Shown in pieces: positions 1 through 10,673 of a DNA stretch of 64,000 nucleotides. The stretch covers positions 868,001-932,000 of the forward strand of contig BRXU01000002.1 in NCBI GenBank assembly GCA_030267565.1, written 5' to 3'. Origin of the DNA: Pleodorina starrii (Eukaryota; Chlorophyta; Chlorophyceae; Chlamydomonadales; Volvocaceae). Position numbers and translations under genes: made by a program. The notes beneath the pieces were generated by a model, which did not search any database, had not been told where the DNA came from, and was given only the letters and a program-made list of their open reading frames with translations. The first letter of the stretch is position 1; each line of letters begins with the position of its first letter.

Positions 1-3000
1 CTACTCTGACAGCGGGAGCAGCGAATCGGAGCAAACCAGCTGCAGCACCAGCAGCGACGCCAGCAGCAGCCCGGACAGGAGCCGCCGGAGGCACTGCAGC
101 CGCAGAAGCGGCTGTGACAGCCGCCATGGACGCCGGAGGCGCTCCTCAGACCGGCACCGCAGCAGGGGCCACGAGCCGCGACAGCATAGGCACGCACAAC
201 AAGGTATGTAGTGGGCGGCTCCTCCGCCTCACGGCGCGCGGAGGAGAAAGCCAGACGGGTTGTGCTTGGCCAGAAAGGTTGGCGTATGGTGATTCTTTTG
301 GGTCAACTGTTTAACAGTGGACCCATTAAGGGGATGGAGGCCGCGTTGCTGTTGAAGGCAGGCAGCAAGAGGGGTGTGTGTCGAAACCAAACCCCAGCGA
401 ACCCGCGCGGATAACCTCCCAAACCGCATTCTGGCACTCCGACGCCATCCATTCCATGCGTCCCTTGGAGGGCGCGTCCGGCGCTGCCCCGCCCGAAAGG
501 GCTCCTGCCAACCCCTTACGCGGGCCGACCTCTGCCTGAAGTGATTCCCGTGCATTGCCCCCAATCCCGACTCCCGTGATGTAACCGCCGTGATGGACCG
601 TCGTGATACCGTAAACAGGCGCGTCCTCTTCATCGACATCCACACACGCCGCCGCCGCGCTGGCTGGTCCTGGACACCCGGGCGCTGCTGGTCCTGCCAG
701 CGGTGGCTTTCCGCCGGTGCCCCTCCCTGGAGCCCCGCCCGCTGCCCAGCCGCAGCTGGCGATACAGGGGCCGCAAGGCGTGGCGGCGTGTGCGGGTGAG
801 GCGGGCCTCTGGAAACCAGCCGCAAGTGGGGAGGAAGGGAAGGGGGTTACACAGCTCGCTAAGGCGGGCCGCCCGCTCGGCTTGGCGCAGCTGTCGCGCG
901 TTCCGTTACCCAGTGCCCCGCCGCCTCGCCTCGCCTCGCCTCGCTCTGACATGGGACGCCGTTGGGGTTCATCGGCTGCCGTTCAGTGCCCATCAGGTGG
1001 CATTGGGCGCCATTACCCCAAAACCCTAAAACCCCATTACCCCATTGGGCGCCACTACGCCATTACCTGATCCTACATCACTACATCACTACTATCACTA
1101 CTTACATGATCACTACATGACAAGCTGTGCCCACATTGGGTATCCCGCCCGCCCCGTCCCCCATCTTCTCGTTCGCACAGGCTGCCTGCAGCCATACCAT
1201 CCCTACCACCCCGACCAGCAGCTGGCGCTGGCGCTGCTTCCGCCGCCCGGCAGCGGTCCCTTGCCGCGCTCCCCCTCGCCCTCGCCCTCGCCGGCGGGCC
1301 ACCCGGGCCCCACCCGGGCCTACACCTCCCCCCGCAGCGCCCAGGACCCCGCACCCACGCTGCTCCTCTCACCCTACGGCCCCCAACACCACCACCAGCA
1401 CCACCAGCACCACCAGCCCGGCTGTCCTGCCGCTGCCGCGGCGTACGCCGCCGCTGGCGGCAGCCACCCACTTGCGTTTCCCGGCAGCGCAACGCCGCCA
1501 GCATCGTCGCTCATGGAGCCAATGCGCATGCTGGCCCTCAACGGCGCTGCGGCGGCGCGGCCATTGGCGCCGCCAGCGCATCCGGATCCGGGGCCGCCGC
1601 CGGCCGTACAGTACGGTGTCGGCCCGGCGGCGGCGGCGGCCATGGCGGCACCGCCGCCGCATCTGTACTCCCTGCCGCCGCCTCCGGCGCCGCTGCCGCT
1701 GTCGCTGCCGGAGCCGCCGCAGTTGTCGTACGCCGCGCAACAACAGCAGCAGTACCACCACCAGGCGGGCGGGCTGAGCATGTTGTACGACGAGACGATG
1801 CAGGAGGTCGTACTGGCGGATGCCGTAATGGTCAAGGAGCTCGCGAAGCAGGTACGACACACACACAAGTCGCCACGCCGTGCGCTTACATCGCCTCGGT
1901 TCCCTCATCCAGGGGTCTTAGGGTTTTACCCCCCTCCGCCGCCGCTGCAGGGCCATGCGCTGGTGCCCCTCCACGACGCCTACCGCACCAAACTGGCAGC
2001 GCTGCAGTCGGACGTCAACGGGGCGCTGCTGGCGAGGAGGGAGGCACTGATGCAGCAGCACGCGCGGCTGGCGGCCAGGGCGGGGGAGGTGGCGGCGCAG
2101 CGGGCGGCGCTGGAGAGGGAGGTGGCGGTAAGACCTTATGGGGGGCGTTGGGCGGGAAACGGGGCGGGGACGGGACGGGAGGGATGGGTCGGGTGGTATC
2201 GCAGCCTTTCCCAACGGCCCACCGTCCAGGGCCGGTCCCCACACGACTTTTACGGACCGGACAACCGCACCTTGGGCGGTCGGTGGCTTGGGTGCAGGTG
2301 CTTGCTGAGGACATGGTGGCTCGCATCCGCGGCGCCGAGTCTTCGAAGCAGTCTGCGCTGGGGCGGGAGGTGGCGGAGGTGGGGACTCACCTGGAGGCCA
2401 TTCAGCGGCTGCTGGGGGACATCGTGGCGGCGTCAGCGGCGGGACCCGTCGACTTCCTCAACGCCTACAGCCGCCTCTCGGACAGCTGCGCAAGGTACGC
2501 TGCCACCCCCCCCCCCCTCGGGGGCCAACGGGGCGGCGGCGCGTGCACGCGCGCGTGCGTGCGTGCGTTCCAGAACCCAGCGCGCATCGCTTCAGCCCCG
2601 CCGCGCTTTGCTTTTCCTCTCCTCGATCTGGTTTCTATGTCTGTTTGGGGCGCTCACACCGCTCAGCACTTCCCCGACCCAAAGACACCTCCGGTCAAAC
2701 CGACGCGCGCGCCAATGCCCGCCCTGCCCCGTCCTGCCCCGCGCCGCGCCCCCCCGTCCTGCTCCGCCCCGCCTTGCCCTGCCCTGCCCCGCCGCGCGCC
2801 GCCCCGTCCTGCCCCGCTCCGGCCCTGCCCCGCAGGCTTGTGTCCCGTCCCTTCAAGTCGGTGGTGGATGTTGCGGCTGACGACCTGCCCTCCGAGGCGG
2901 CTGTGTACCGGGACCTGGCGGCGGCGCACGAGGCGCTGGGGCAGCTGCTGGGGGTCAAGGACTCCATGATCTCACACCTGCTGAGGGAGAGGGACGCGCT

Positions 3001-3693
3001 GCAGGCGAGCTGTTATGGGGGCGGAGAACGGGGGGGCAGGGGGAAGGGAAGGGGGCCAGGGAAGGGAAGGGGGCCAGGGGGAAGGGAAGGGGGTGGAGAG
3101 CGACTGAGAGGGGCGGTGAGGGACAGCGAGGGCCAAAGAAATACGGACCGCAGCGATGGAACGGCGGCGCGCGACGTGCGTAAGGGGCAAAAGCTCAAGG
3201 GGCCGGGGAAGGAGAGGAGGCCCAGAGAGGGACGAGGAGCCCGTCGCGAGGGCTGGCTGGCTGGCTGGCCGGTCTCCCCCCCCCCCCGGAAGCAAGCTCA
3301 AAGCCACAAAGCCGCGCTGCCTGGATATGAACGGCACCGCCCCCTGCCTGGTAACCGCCCCCTGTCCCCCTTTCCCCATCTTCCCCCCAGGACGAGCTCC
3401 GTCAGGTGGTGGAGCGCTACAGCTCGGAGCTGTCGGCGCTGGAGGCGCAGTGCCAGGGATACTACCAGCGGCTGCTGGCGCTGGGTGACACGGGAGGGGA
3501 GGGGCCGGCGGCGGCGGCGGCGGGGGACAGCCCGACGCCGACAGCAGCGACGGCGGGGGCGGGGATGGGGTCGGCGAGGGCGGAGGGGTCGCGGGTGAGC
3601 CTCAGCAGTGCACGAGGACGCGGATCGACCTCCTGGACTCAGGCGCTGGAGCTGGAGGCGGAGGCGGGGCGCCGGGGGAGCGGGCGCCGGTAG
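1..3693 (+). CDS. Coiled-coil protein, 3' part (5' end outside window)
   Basis: Partial gene of six visible exons: 1-203, 1181-1851, 1951-2127, 2298-2494, 2836-3004 and 3391-3693 (TAG stop). All phases agree across the junctions, giving about 572 residues. The first exon is read from base 2 and is Ser/Arg/His-rich (RSRRR, RRRRSSDR, RSRG), like an RS segment. The second is Pro/Ala/His/Gln-rich and disordered, ending near LYDETMQEVVLADAVMVKEL. Exons 3-6 form a heptad-like coiled coil, for example REALMQQHARLAARAGEVAA, LGREVAEVGTHLEAIQRLL and SHLLRERDALQDELRQVVER. The tail is low-complexity. The fifth intron appears to begin with GC (CAG|GCGAGC), because no GT donor in the right phase joins ERDALQ to DELRQ. 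I do not recognise the family. A centrosomal/ciliary or RNA-processing scaffold is possible, but nothing in the sequence decides between them. Confidence 0.75.
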
Positions 3694-3701
3694 CACTGCA
3701 G

Positions 3702-3706
3702 TGTAA
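3702..3706 (+). terminator. TGTAA poly(A)-signal candidate
   Basis: TGTAA is the usual polyadenylation signal in volvocine algae. This copy lies only 9 bases after the stop of the coiled-coil gene, closer than usual, so the true 3' end may be further downstream. Confidence 0.25.
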
Positions 3707-4897
3707 GGGCCGCTGGGTCGGTGGGTCAGTGGAGTTGGGGCCGGAAGCGAAGCAGGGCCGGGGCCGCAGCGGTGTTGTGAGAAAGGCGGCGGATGGCTGA
3801 CTTGACTTGCTGGGCTGGCTGCACGGCTGCGCTGCCGCGACGGGTATGTTTAGATTTGGTGTCGCGTTCCGTTGGGAGGGGAGAGGAGGGTGGGGGAGAG
3901 GAGGGGTGGTTGATTTGGTTGGGAGGACACGTGGGGCGAACGGGATGGCTGCTGGGCGGTGGTCGGAGGGGGGGCTTGGAAGGCGGCGGCACGGCGCTGA
4001 CGGTGCGCAGCGGAGGAAGGCATCTGGAGCCCACTGTTACAGCTACAACAACTACTTATTGCGACGATGATGACGATGATGATGATGACGACGACGACGA
4101 CGCGGCGGCTTGTGAGCGCTATAGCCGAACGCCCAAGCGGTGTTTCGGTCCACACGCCGTGGGAGGAGAGCTCTGGGCGAGTGCCGAACGTCGTCACTCG
4201 CGGCGGCACTGCCCCTTTGGTTCATTCGGCCGCGTCACACAGACCAGGAGAGGACAGGAAGAGGAGAGGAAGCCCCCGCCGCCCTCGGCACTGACACCCA
4301 GTCCACCCAGTCTGACCACACAGGCCGTCGCCGATGGTACGTCGCCGTTGCATCCGTGCGGTGATGCGTGGCAGCACCCTGCCGTAGCACCGAAACATAC
4401 GACCGTGTATACGGTCACACATACAGGTCGACAAGCTGGCCGGTACGGCACTGTAGCGGCGGACTCCAAGCAACAGTTTATTGGGGTTTTGGGGTGTCGC
4501 TGGTCGCCCGCAGCAGCTCCCCGGGCACAAAAAGACAGACCGTACAGAGCAACTTTTTCGTAAAAGTTCGACAAATGGCTGCAACAACCATTACGCCGCC
4601 CTTGTCTGTTATGTTCACATAAGCCACTGGGCAACGCCCTGAGTCAGTCCGGCGGACGAAAAAATGATGAAGCCGCATACCGGTACCGTTACTGATTTGT
4701 CATACCCGAAACCAACTGCCTACCGTACACTTATATCGTCGTACAACTGGAAACCGGACGACTACTGATGCGCCCACGCCACCCTGTCCACACGCTTCAG
4801 TGCGTACGACAAGTCACAGTACGTAGCTTCACGACGATACGGCATTTGACAACTTCATAAGCCCCACGAGCAGGAACCATGTCACGCATCGCGCGAT
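3707..4897. other. Convergent intergenic region with GAY microsatellite
   Basis: This stretch lies between two convergent genes and should hold both 3' UTRs. A (GAT/GAC)n microsatellite at about 4062-4102 would read as poly-Asp and keeps a long plus-strand frame open, but the flanks are not protein-like. A minus-strand TGTAA at 4037-4041 is a possible but distant poly(A) signal for the septin gene. I see no gene here. Confidence 0.6.
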
Positions 4898-7800
4898 TTA
4901 GTTGCCACCGGCGCCGCCCGCCGCCGGGCCCGGCTGCCCCCCCTGCCGCCGCCGCCGCTCCCAAACAGCCCCCCATACCCCCCGCGCCGCTGCCAGCGCC
5001 AGTCCAGTAACCCACGTCGTCGGCGTCGCCGCCAGCTTCTTCACCTCCAAAGCCTCCGACGCGATGCCGCGGCGGAGTCGCCGCATGACGCCGCTGCCGC
5101 TGTGGCCGCCGCCGCGGGCGACCTTGGCGCGCTCCGCGCCACCGTCGCCTCCGCCGCTGACGCTGACGCTGCCCGCGGGGCTGAAGACGCACCCAAAGGT
5201 CTGCGCCGCGGCAGCCATCGGCTTCCCGGGCGTCAGGCCGACGGACGGAGCCGGGGCGCGGGCCAGTCGCCGAACGCCTCGCGACGCGGCGACCGCGATG
5301 CGGCGCAGGAGCCACTGCACCGACGTCGCCTTCGACAAACCGTCGATTACAAAGACGATCGCGGCTACCTTCAGCACCGTCTGAAGGTAAGAGTTAACGG
5401 TGCCGACGGCGCCGTCGCGCTGTCGGCTGACCCGTGGGTCGGCGTCTCCACCGCCGCCAGCGGCCGCCGCGTCGCGTCGCGCCAGCTCCATCTCCGCCTC
5501 GCGTTCCTCGGCGTACTGCGCGAACCTCGACATCTCGTCGTCGAGCCGGCGCTGTACGGCAGTCAGCTCGCGGCGGAGCTGTACGGCAGTGGCCGTGGCG
5601 AGGCCGCCGTCGTCGTGCTCGTACGGCACCAGGATGCGGTCCACCAGCGCTCCCAGGTTGCGGTTCGCGGCGTCGTATTCCGTACAGAAGGCCGCGTAGC
5701 TGCGGCAAGAAGGCAGGCGGGGGAGTGGGGGTGGGAGCGGCGGCGGTGTAATGTTCGGCACATGGTACGGCAACAAAAACACCAAAACCGACCAGTACGG
5801 CAGGGTAGAGGCCAGAGTGGGAAGGTGTAACAGGAGCAAACGATAAAAAAAGTGCAAGGAACCAAGGATAGGGTTCGTAGACGCTGTGCACCGGACATCA
5901 ATCAGTCGGGAGCGCACTCCGCCTCCGCCCCTGGCAAAAGCCCATGGCCTCCACCCACCGTCGCCACCTTCCGACCCCCGCCTCCACCCACCGCCGGTTG
6001 CTCTCCCGCAGCAGCGGCCACACGCCCTCCAAAAGCAGCCGGGCCAGCAGCACCGTGTCCGAATGCCGCCGGTCCGCACACCCCACACAGCCCCAGCCGT
6101 AGCAGCGGGCCGGCAGGGCCGTCCCCACGAATCCCGCCACGGGCTCATCCGCCGTCAGGCCGGCAGCAACGTCCTCGGCGCTGGCGGGTGGCATGCCGCC
6201 TGACTCGACGGCGTCGCCGTTGTCGTCAAGCGCATGGGGGAAGGACCCGGAGGCGGCGGCGGCGGCGCTGACGGTGGCGGCGGCGGCGGCGCTGACGGCG
6301 GCGGCGGCGGCGGCGCTGCCGTCGTGGGAGCTGTAGGGTGTGACGGTGGCTAGGGTCTCTGACGCCATGACGGCGAAGACGCCGGTCCGCAGGCTCTCGC
6401 GGCGGTGGGGGTCGAGGCCGAGCGCATCGATGACCCATGGGTCGAACTGCGCAACGCGGATGGGCGCCGCCTCGCCTGCGGGGGCGTATACGGCAAGGCC
6501 CGGTAGGAGCTCCGCCGCTCATTGGCTGTTGAAGGAGTTCAACGCGTAGCACGCTCTCGTCCAGAAAGGACGCAAATGAGCTGATCACGCAAGTTTTGAA
6601 TTTTTATCACTCCTGCAGAACTCCTGGGGTCCTGGCCATTTTGTTTACCAGACTTCTGGTTGCAGCCGCAGGTTGTACGGACCGCTACGGAGTACGGACC
6701 CAAAACATTGTGAAAGGGCGCCTGCAGCGCTGCAGGCGTGAACGGCTTCCGTACTTTGAGGTCAACGACGGCACCTGAATGTACGACATCTCGACGTACC
6801 TTGCAATTGGTACGACGCCATGGCGCCCGCCACCTGCTGCCGGTAGCGCTCCAGCTCGTGGGGCTCCATGGAGTCGGCGTGTGCCAAAACAGGCAACAAG
6901 GGCGCCAGGCGGCTCAGGGCCGACATGGCCGCCAGGTCGCAGGGGCGCAGCCTAAACAGGACATTGGGGTACGAGGGGTATTGCGGTTCCCCGACAGCGC
7001 GGGAAGGAGGAGGAGGAGGTCGGGGGACGCGAGGCCGATGTTTGACCGAGTCACGCACCGTCTCAGTCTGTCAGATAAGAAGGCGGATACGGCAGCACCG
7101 TATCGGCAGCAGCAAAACGTGAAAGGAAGACGCGAGTGTGAGGCGGTGCGCGGGCGGTCGGCCTCTATTTGTCTGCCTGAGGAGATAACATTCATACGGC
7201 AGTACGGCGCCGTACGCCTCAACACCGTTACCTGTGCGGCGGCAGGAAGTAGACGCAGAGGTTGACGCCGTACGGCAGAAGACCGTCTGCGCTGCCCCCC
7301 GTGGCCAGGGCCGTGGCCCCGCCAGCGAATTCGTGGTCGAGAGCCAGCTGGGTGGCAAGGTACGACATTAGGTCTCGGAGCACCTCGCCTGCGGCCAGTG
7401 GAACACGTATGATCAGGTACGCGTTGCGCATCTACCGTATCCGCTTGTTACACATGCAGGAGGGGTTGTCATCGTCAGGGTGTTATCGGCAGGGTGTTAG
7501 GAACACAGACGGACGGACGGATGGGCAGGGCAGGGCAGGCAGCACAAAGCGTGGCGCGTACCCGGCTCCCGCACGCCGCCGGCCTCCTCGCAGGTGCCCC
7601 CCAGCGACGGCGTGTCTTGCAGCGTGAGGTGCAGTCGGCGGCCGGAGGTGGTGGGCAGCGGGATGGGGCCCAGTCGTACTGCCAATGCGTCGGGGCGGGT
7701 CCGGAAGATTGCCAGGCTGGTGGGGCCGTCGGGCGGAAAAAAGGCCGAAGAAGAGCGGCCTGCTGTCGGGAAGGGGAGGAAAGGAGGAGGGACGGGTGCA

Positions 7801-8969
7801 GGGGCAGGGTCGCAGGGACATGTACGGTGTGCCGCACTGTACGGCAGGAGAGCTACAGGACAACACAGGTTGAGGTGTTTGAGGCGCATGTACGGCGCAG
7901 CACATCTTACGTAACTGTCTGACTACCGGTAACAGCTGGCGGCATGAGTCTTTCATAAGACCTCGTTCGCCGTGACAACCGTACCAGCGTCGGCTTGCTC
8001 GTCCGTTCGTAGAGCAGGATCCGTACTGCTGCCGTACATGTGCGCCAGGTTCCGGATCCAGCGTGTCTTGCCCAGCGCTGGCCCGCCCGCCACCATCACA
8101 CGCAGGTACGCCGGCGGCGCCTCCGCGCTTGCGCCCGCCGCCGCCGCCACCGCCGCCGTCACCGCGCCCGCCGCCGCCTCAGACAGCCCATCTCGTCGCT
8201 GCGACGACCCTGGCTGCGGGGTCACCGCCGCCGCCGCCGCCATCCTCCCCAGCGGCAGCGCCCGGCGGTCGACTGCGACGATACCGCCGCGCACCACCAC
8301 CAGGGGCATCGCACGGCGGCTCGTCGCGATCGTCCTGCGCTGCGGCGCATGCGCCACCGCCGCCGCCGCCAAATATGGCGACGCGGGCGCAAGGCGGCAG
8401 GCGGAGTACAGGGAGGGCCCGCCGCCACCGCCGCCGCCGCCGCGGGCAGAGCCAAGGGAGGACCTGCTGCTGCCGCTGCTGCTGCCGGGACGACTGCTCG
8501 TCCTTTCGGCGGAGCTGCCGGCGGCGGCGCCGAGGATGACGTCAGCATGACGTTCGCTGGGTGTGGGCGTCGGCGCTGGCGGCAGGCGTCTCGCTAGGAA
8601 GATCAGAACGCCGTCGTCGTCGTCGTCGGTGGCGGCGGTGGCGGCGGCGGCGGCGCTGCCGTCGGTGTGGTGGGCGGACCCGGGGGAGGGCAGCTGCGGC
8701 AGCGGCGAGCTGTCGGTGACTGTGCTTTCCGTATGGGGTTGGGGTGGATGGGTGTCGGCTGCTGGCGCGGCGGCGGCGGCGGCTGTCGACATGGCGATGA
8801 GCTGCGTCGGTGCGTCGTCTGGGGAGAGGCCGAAGATGCTGCCACTGCCGCTGCGGCTGTCGTAGCAGCTGCTGACGTCACCGCCGCCGACGCCGTCGGC
8901 GTCGCCGTCGTGGGCGGAGAGGTGGATGAGGGAGCCGCTTTCAGAGGGCGGAGGATCAGAGGGCTCCAT
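4898..8969 (-). CDS. Septin GTPase with divergent G3/G4 motifs and C-terminal hydrophobic segment
   Basis: Six exons (transcript order): 8969-7985, 7759-7562, 7388-7232, 6951-6800, 6475-5968, 5699-4898; 933 residues. Exon 3 could instead begin at 7431 with another exon-2 donor. Residues 1-285 are disordered. The septin G domain follows: P-loop GGPALGKT (295-302), strand LHLTLQ then DTPSLG (377-382), VNLCVYFLPPH plus LRPCDLAAMSALSRL (about 436-462), and G4 AHAD (470-473). The septin-unique element is recognisable around CYGWGCVGCADRRHSD. The C-terminus has a coiled coil (about 706-745) and a hydrophobic stretch, VLKVAAIVFVIDGL (about 775-788). Septins form GTP-dependent filaments at membranes. 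G3 is normally DTPG and G4 AKAD; here Gly is Ser and Lys is His. Each substitution was read directly from an uninterrupted codon. Domain order and phases make the family call firm; the role in this alga is inferred. Confidence 0.93.
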
Positions 8970-9950
8970 CTGGTTACACTAGCCTCAATGCAGCGAGCCG
9001 AGGTTACAACTTGGTTCAGCTGCTTCAGCTGCTTCAGCTGCTTCAGCTGGCGGCCTAGAAAGCGGTTTCGGGTTCTACCTTTCAACGGAGGAGGGATCAG
9101 GGTGAGCTTAGAAAGGGGTTTCGGCGCCTCTCCGGAAGTGCGCCGCGTCAGCTGGGCAGGGCTCGGCGCGGCGCGGCGCGGCTGTCGCGCGGAACCTGCT
9201 GCGCGCCTTTGACTTCGCCGACAACGACGACCAGTCCTTTTTTATTTTTACTTGCGGTTTAAGAAGGAATTTGGTCAGACGTTTAAGGCCCGTCTAGGAA
9301 TTTGGAAATGCCCGGGCTTTTGCCTTCGTTTTTCGGATGGCCGGACGCGGGGCAACTGCCAACGGCCAAGACGGAAGCTGGCATGAGGCGAGGTTCCGAG
9401 CGCGCTGATGAGTGCTGATGACGGCATTCCGATCGGTGCCGCCCAGGCAAGGAAAAAATGAATCGTATCTTGGTAACCTCCCCGAACGTCCCTTTGAAAA
9501 TGCATAGGAAGGCACCAGCGGCGACAATCGCGCGACGCCTCGCGACGGAAGCTCTCACTTCGCAGGCGCGCAGATCGTCCGATTTATTTCCGACATTTTT
9601 TCTCACCCGGTCCATATGCAAGGTCTATCCCCTCTTCCTGCGCATACTCAGCAAAGCATGTTCGTCCGGGTATCAACGCCCCCGCAGTGGCGTCGGCATT
9701 GTCATGCGCGACTGCGTTTCCCTTTCAGAGTTATTCCAGGATTTGTTGCTGTAGCTACAGGCTCTCGGAAAGTGGGCTATGGAAACGGCCAGTCAGGAAC
9801 CAGCGCTTGATGGGGATAGGGAAGGGTGAAGCCTTGTGAAGGGGTTTTGGCCCCTTCAAGGACAGGACCCGAAGACTTCAGGTTTATCCGTGCCCGGTAC
9901 CGAGGATGGACGTTTGGGACATCCGTATTGGACATCCGTATAGGTAAGAT
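8970..9950. other. Upstream region of septin gene
   Basis: This is 5' flank and probable 5' UTR of the septin gene. It contains a short CAGCTGCTT tandem at about 9018-9047. The ORFs here lack protein-like composition and no gene is supported. Confidence 0.5.
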
Positions 9951-10600
9951 CAAATGTGTGTGAGGTGTGAGGTGAGGTCTTGGATGAGGTCTGGGTTGAG
10001 CTCAACCCAGACCTTACCCAAGACCTCACCTCAGACCTTGAGTTCTGAGGTGAGGACTGAGCTGATATCTGAGGCGAGGCCTTAGATGAGGTCTGAGGTA
10101 AGACCTGAGGTGAGGTCTAATATTAGTCTAAGATGAGGTCATAGGTGAGGTTTAAGGTTAGGTCTGAGGTGAGTTCTGGGAAGAGTTCTGGAGTGAGGTC
10201 TGATGTGAGGTCAGAGGTGAGGTATGAGGCGAGGTCAGAAGTAAGGTCTGAGGTGAGGTCTGAGATGAGATCTGATGTGAGATTTGGGATGAGGTCTGGG
10301 GTGAGGTCCGAGGTAAGGTTTGAGCTGAGGTCTGCAGTGAAAACCCTAAAACCCTAAAACCCCTAAAAACCTAAAAACCCAGCTCAAACCTTACCTGAGG
10401 TGAGCTCTGATGTGAGGTCTGAGGTGAGGTCTGACGTCTGAGGTAGGGTCTGAGGTGAGGTCTTAGTTGAGGTCTGCGGTGGAGTCTGAGGTTAGGCCTG
10501 AGGTTAGGCCTGAGGTGGGGTCACGGGTCAGGTCTAGAATAAGGTTTGAGGTGAGGTCTGAATTGAGGTCTGCTTCTGCACCTTCCGCTGCACACTTGCA
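9951..10600. repeat. Degenerate GAGGTCTGAG tandem repeat field with palindromes
   Basis: About 650 bp of imperfect units close to GAGGTCTGAGGT / GAGGTGAG, changing orientation near its left end. It holds two strong inverted repeats (9970-10031 and 10311-10396) and a telomere-like tract. A frame stays open through it only because the unit lacks stops, so it is not annotated as coding. It lies between the 5' end of the septin gene and the 3' end of the glycosyltransferase gene. Confidence 0.85.
10340..10380. repeat. Interstitial telomere-like CCCTAAAA tract
   Basis: About five degenerate copies of CCCTAAAA, the complement of the Chlamydomonas telomere unit TTTTAGGG. The tract forms the loop between perfect 16-bp inverted arms at 10311-10326 and 10381-10396. 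Confidence 0.85.
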
Positions 10601-10673
10601 CCTCCTCCCTGTTAGAACCTCGAAAAGCAACCTTTTGAAACCCTTACACCTCTGCTCCAGTGGCCCTTGGAGA

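Noticed and set aside
3793..4563. 256-codon ORF with a poly-Asp tract
   Set aside because: Kept open by a GAY microsatellite; flanks lack conserved character and it overlaps expected 3' UTRs of convergent genes.
6500..6590. Additional septin exon encoding SFASFLDESVLRVELLQQP
   Set aside because: The acceptor at 6476-6477 gives the correct phase and septin alignment; including this stretch breaks the frame.
10145..10357. ORF of repeating VRSEVRSEVRYE
   Set aside because: Translation of the GAGGTCTGAG repeat field.
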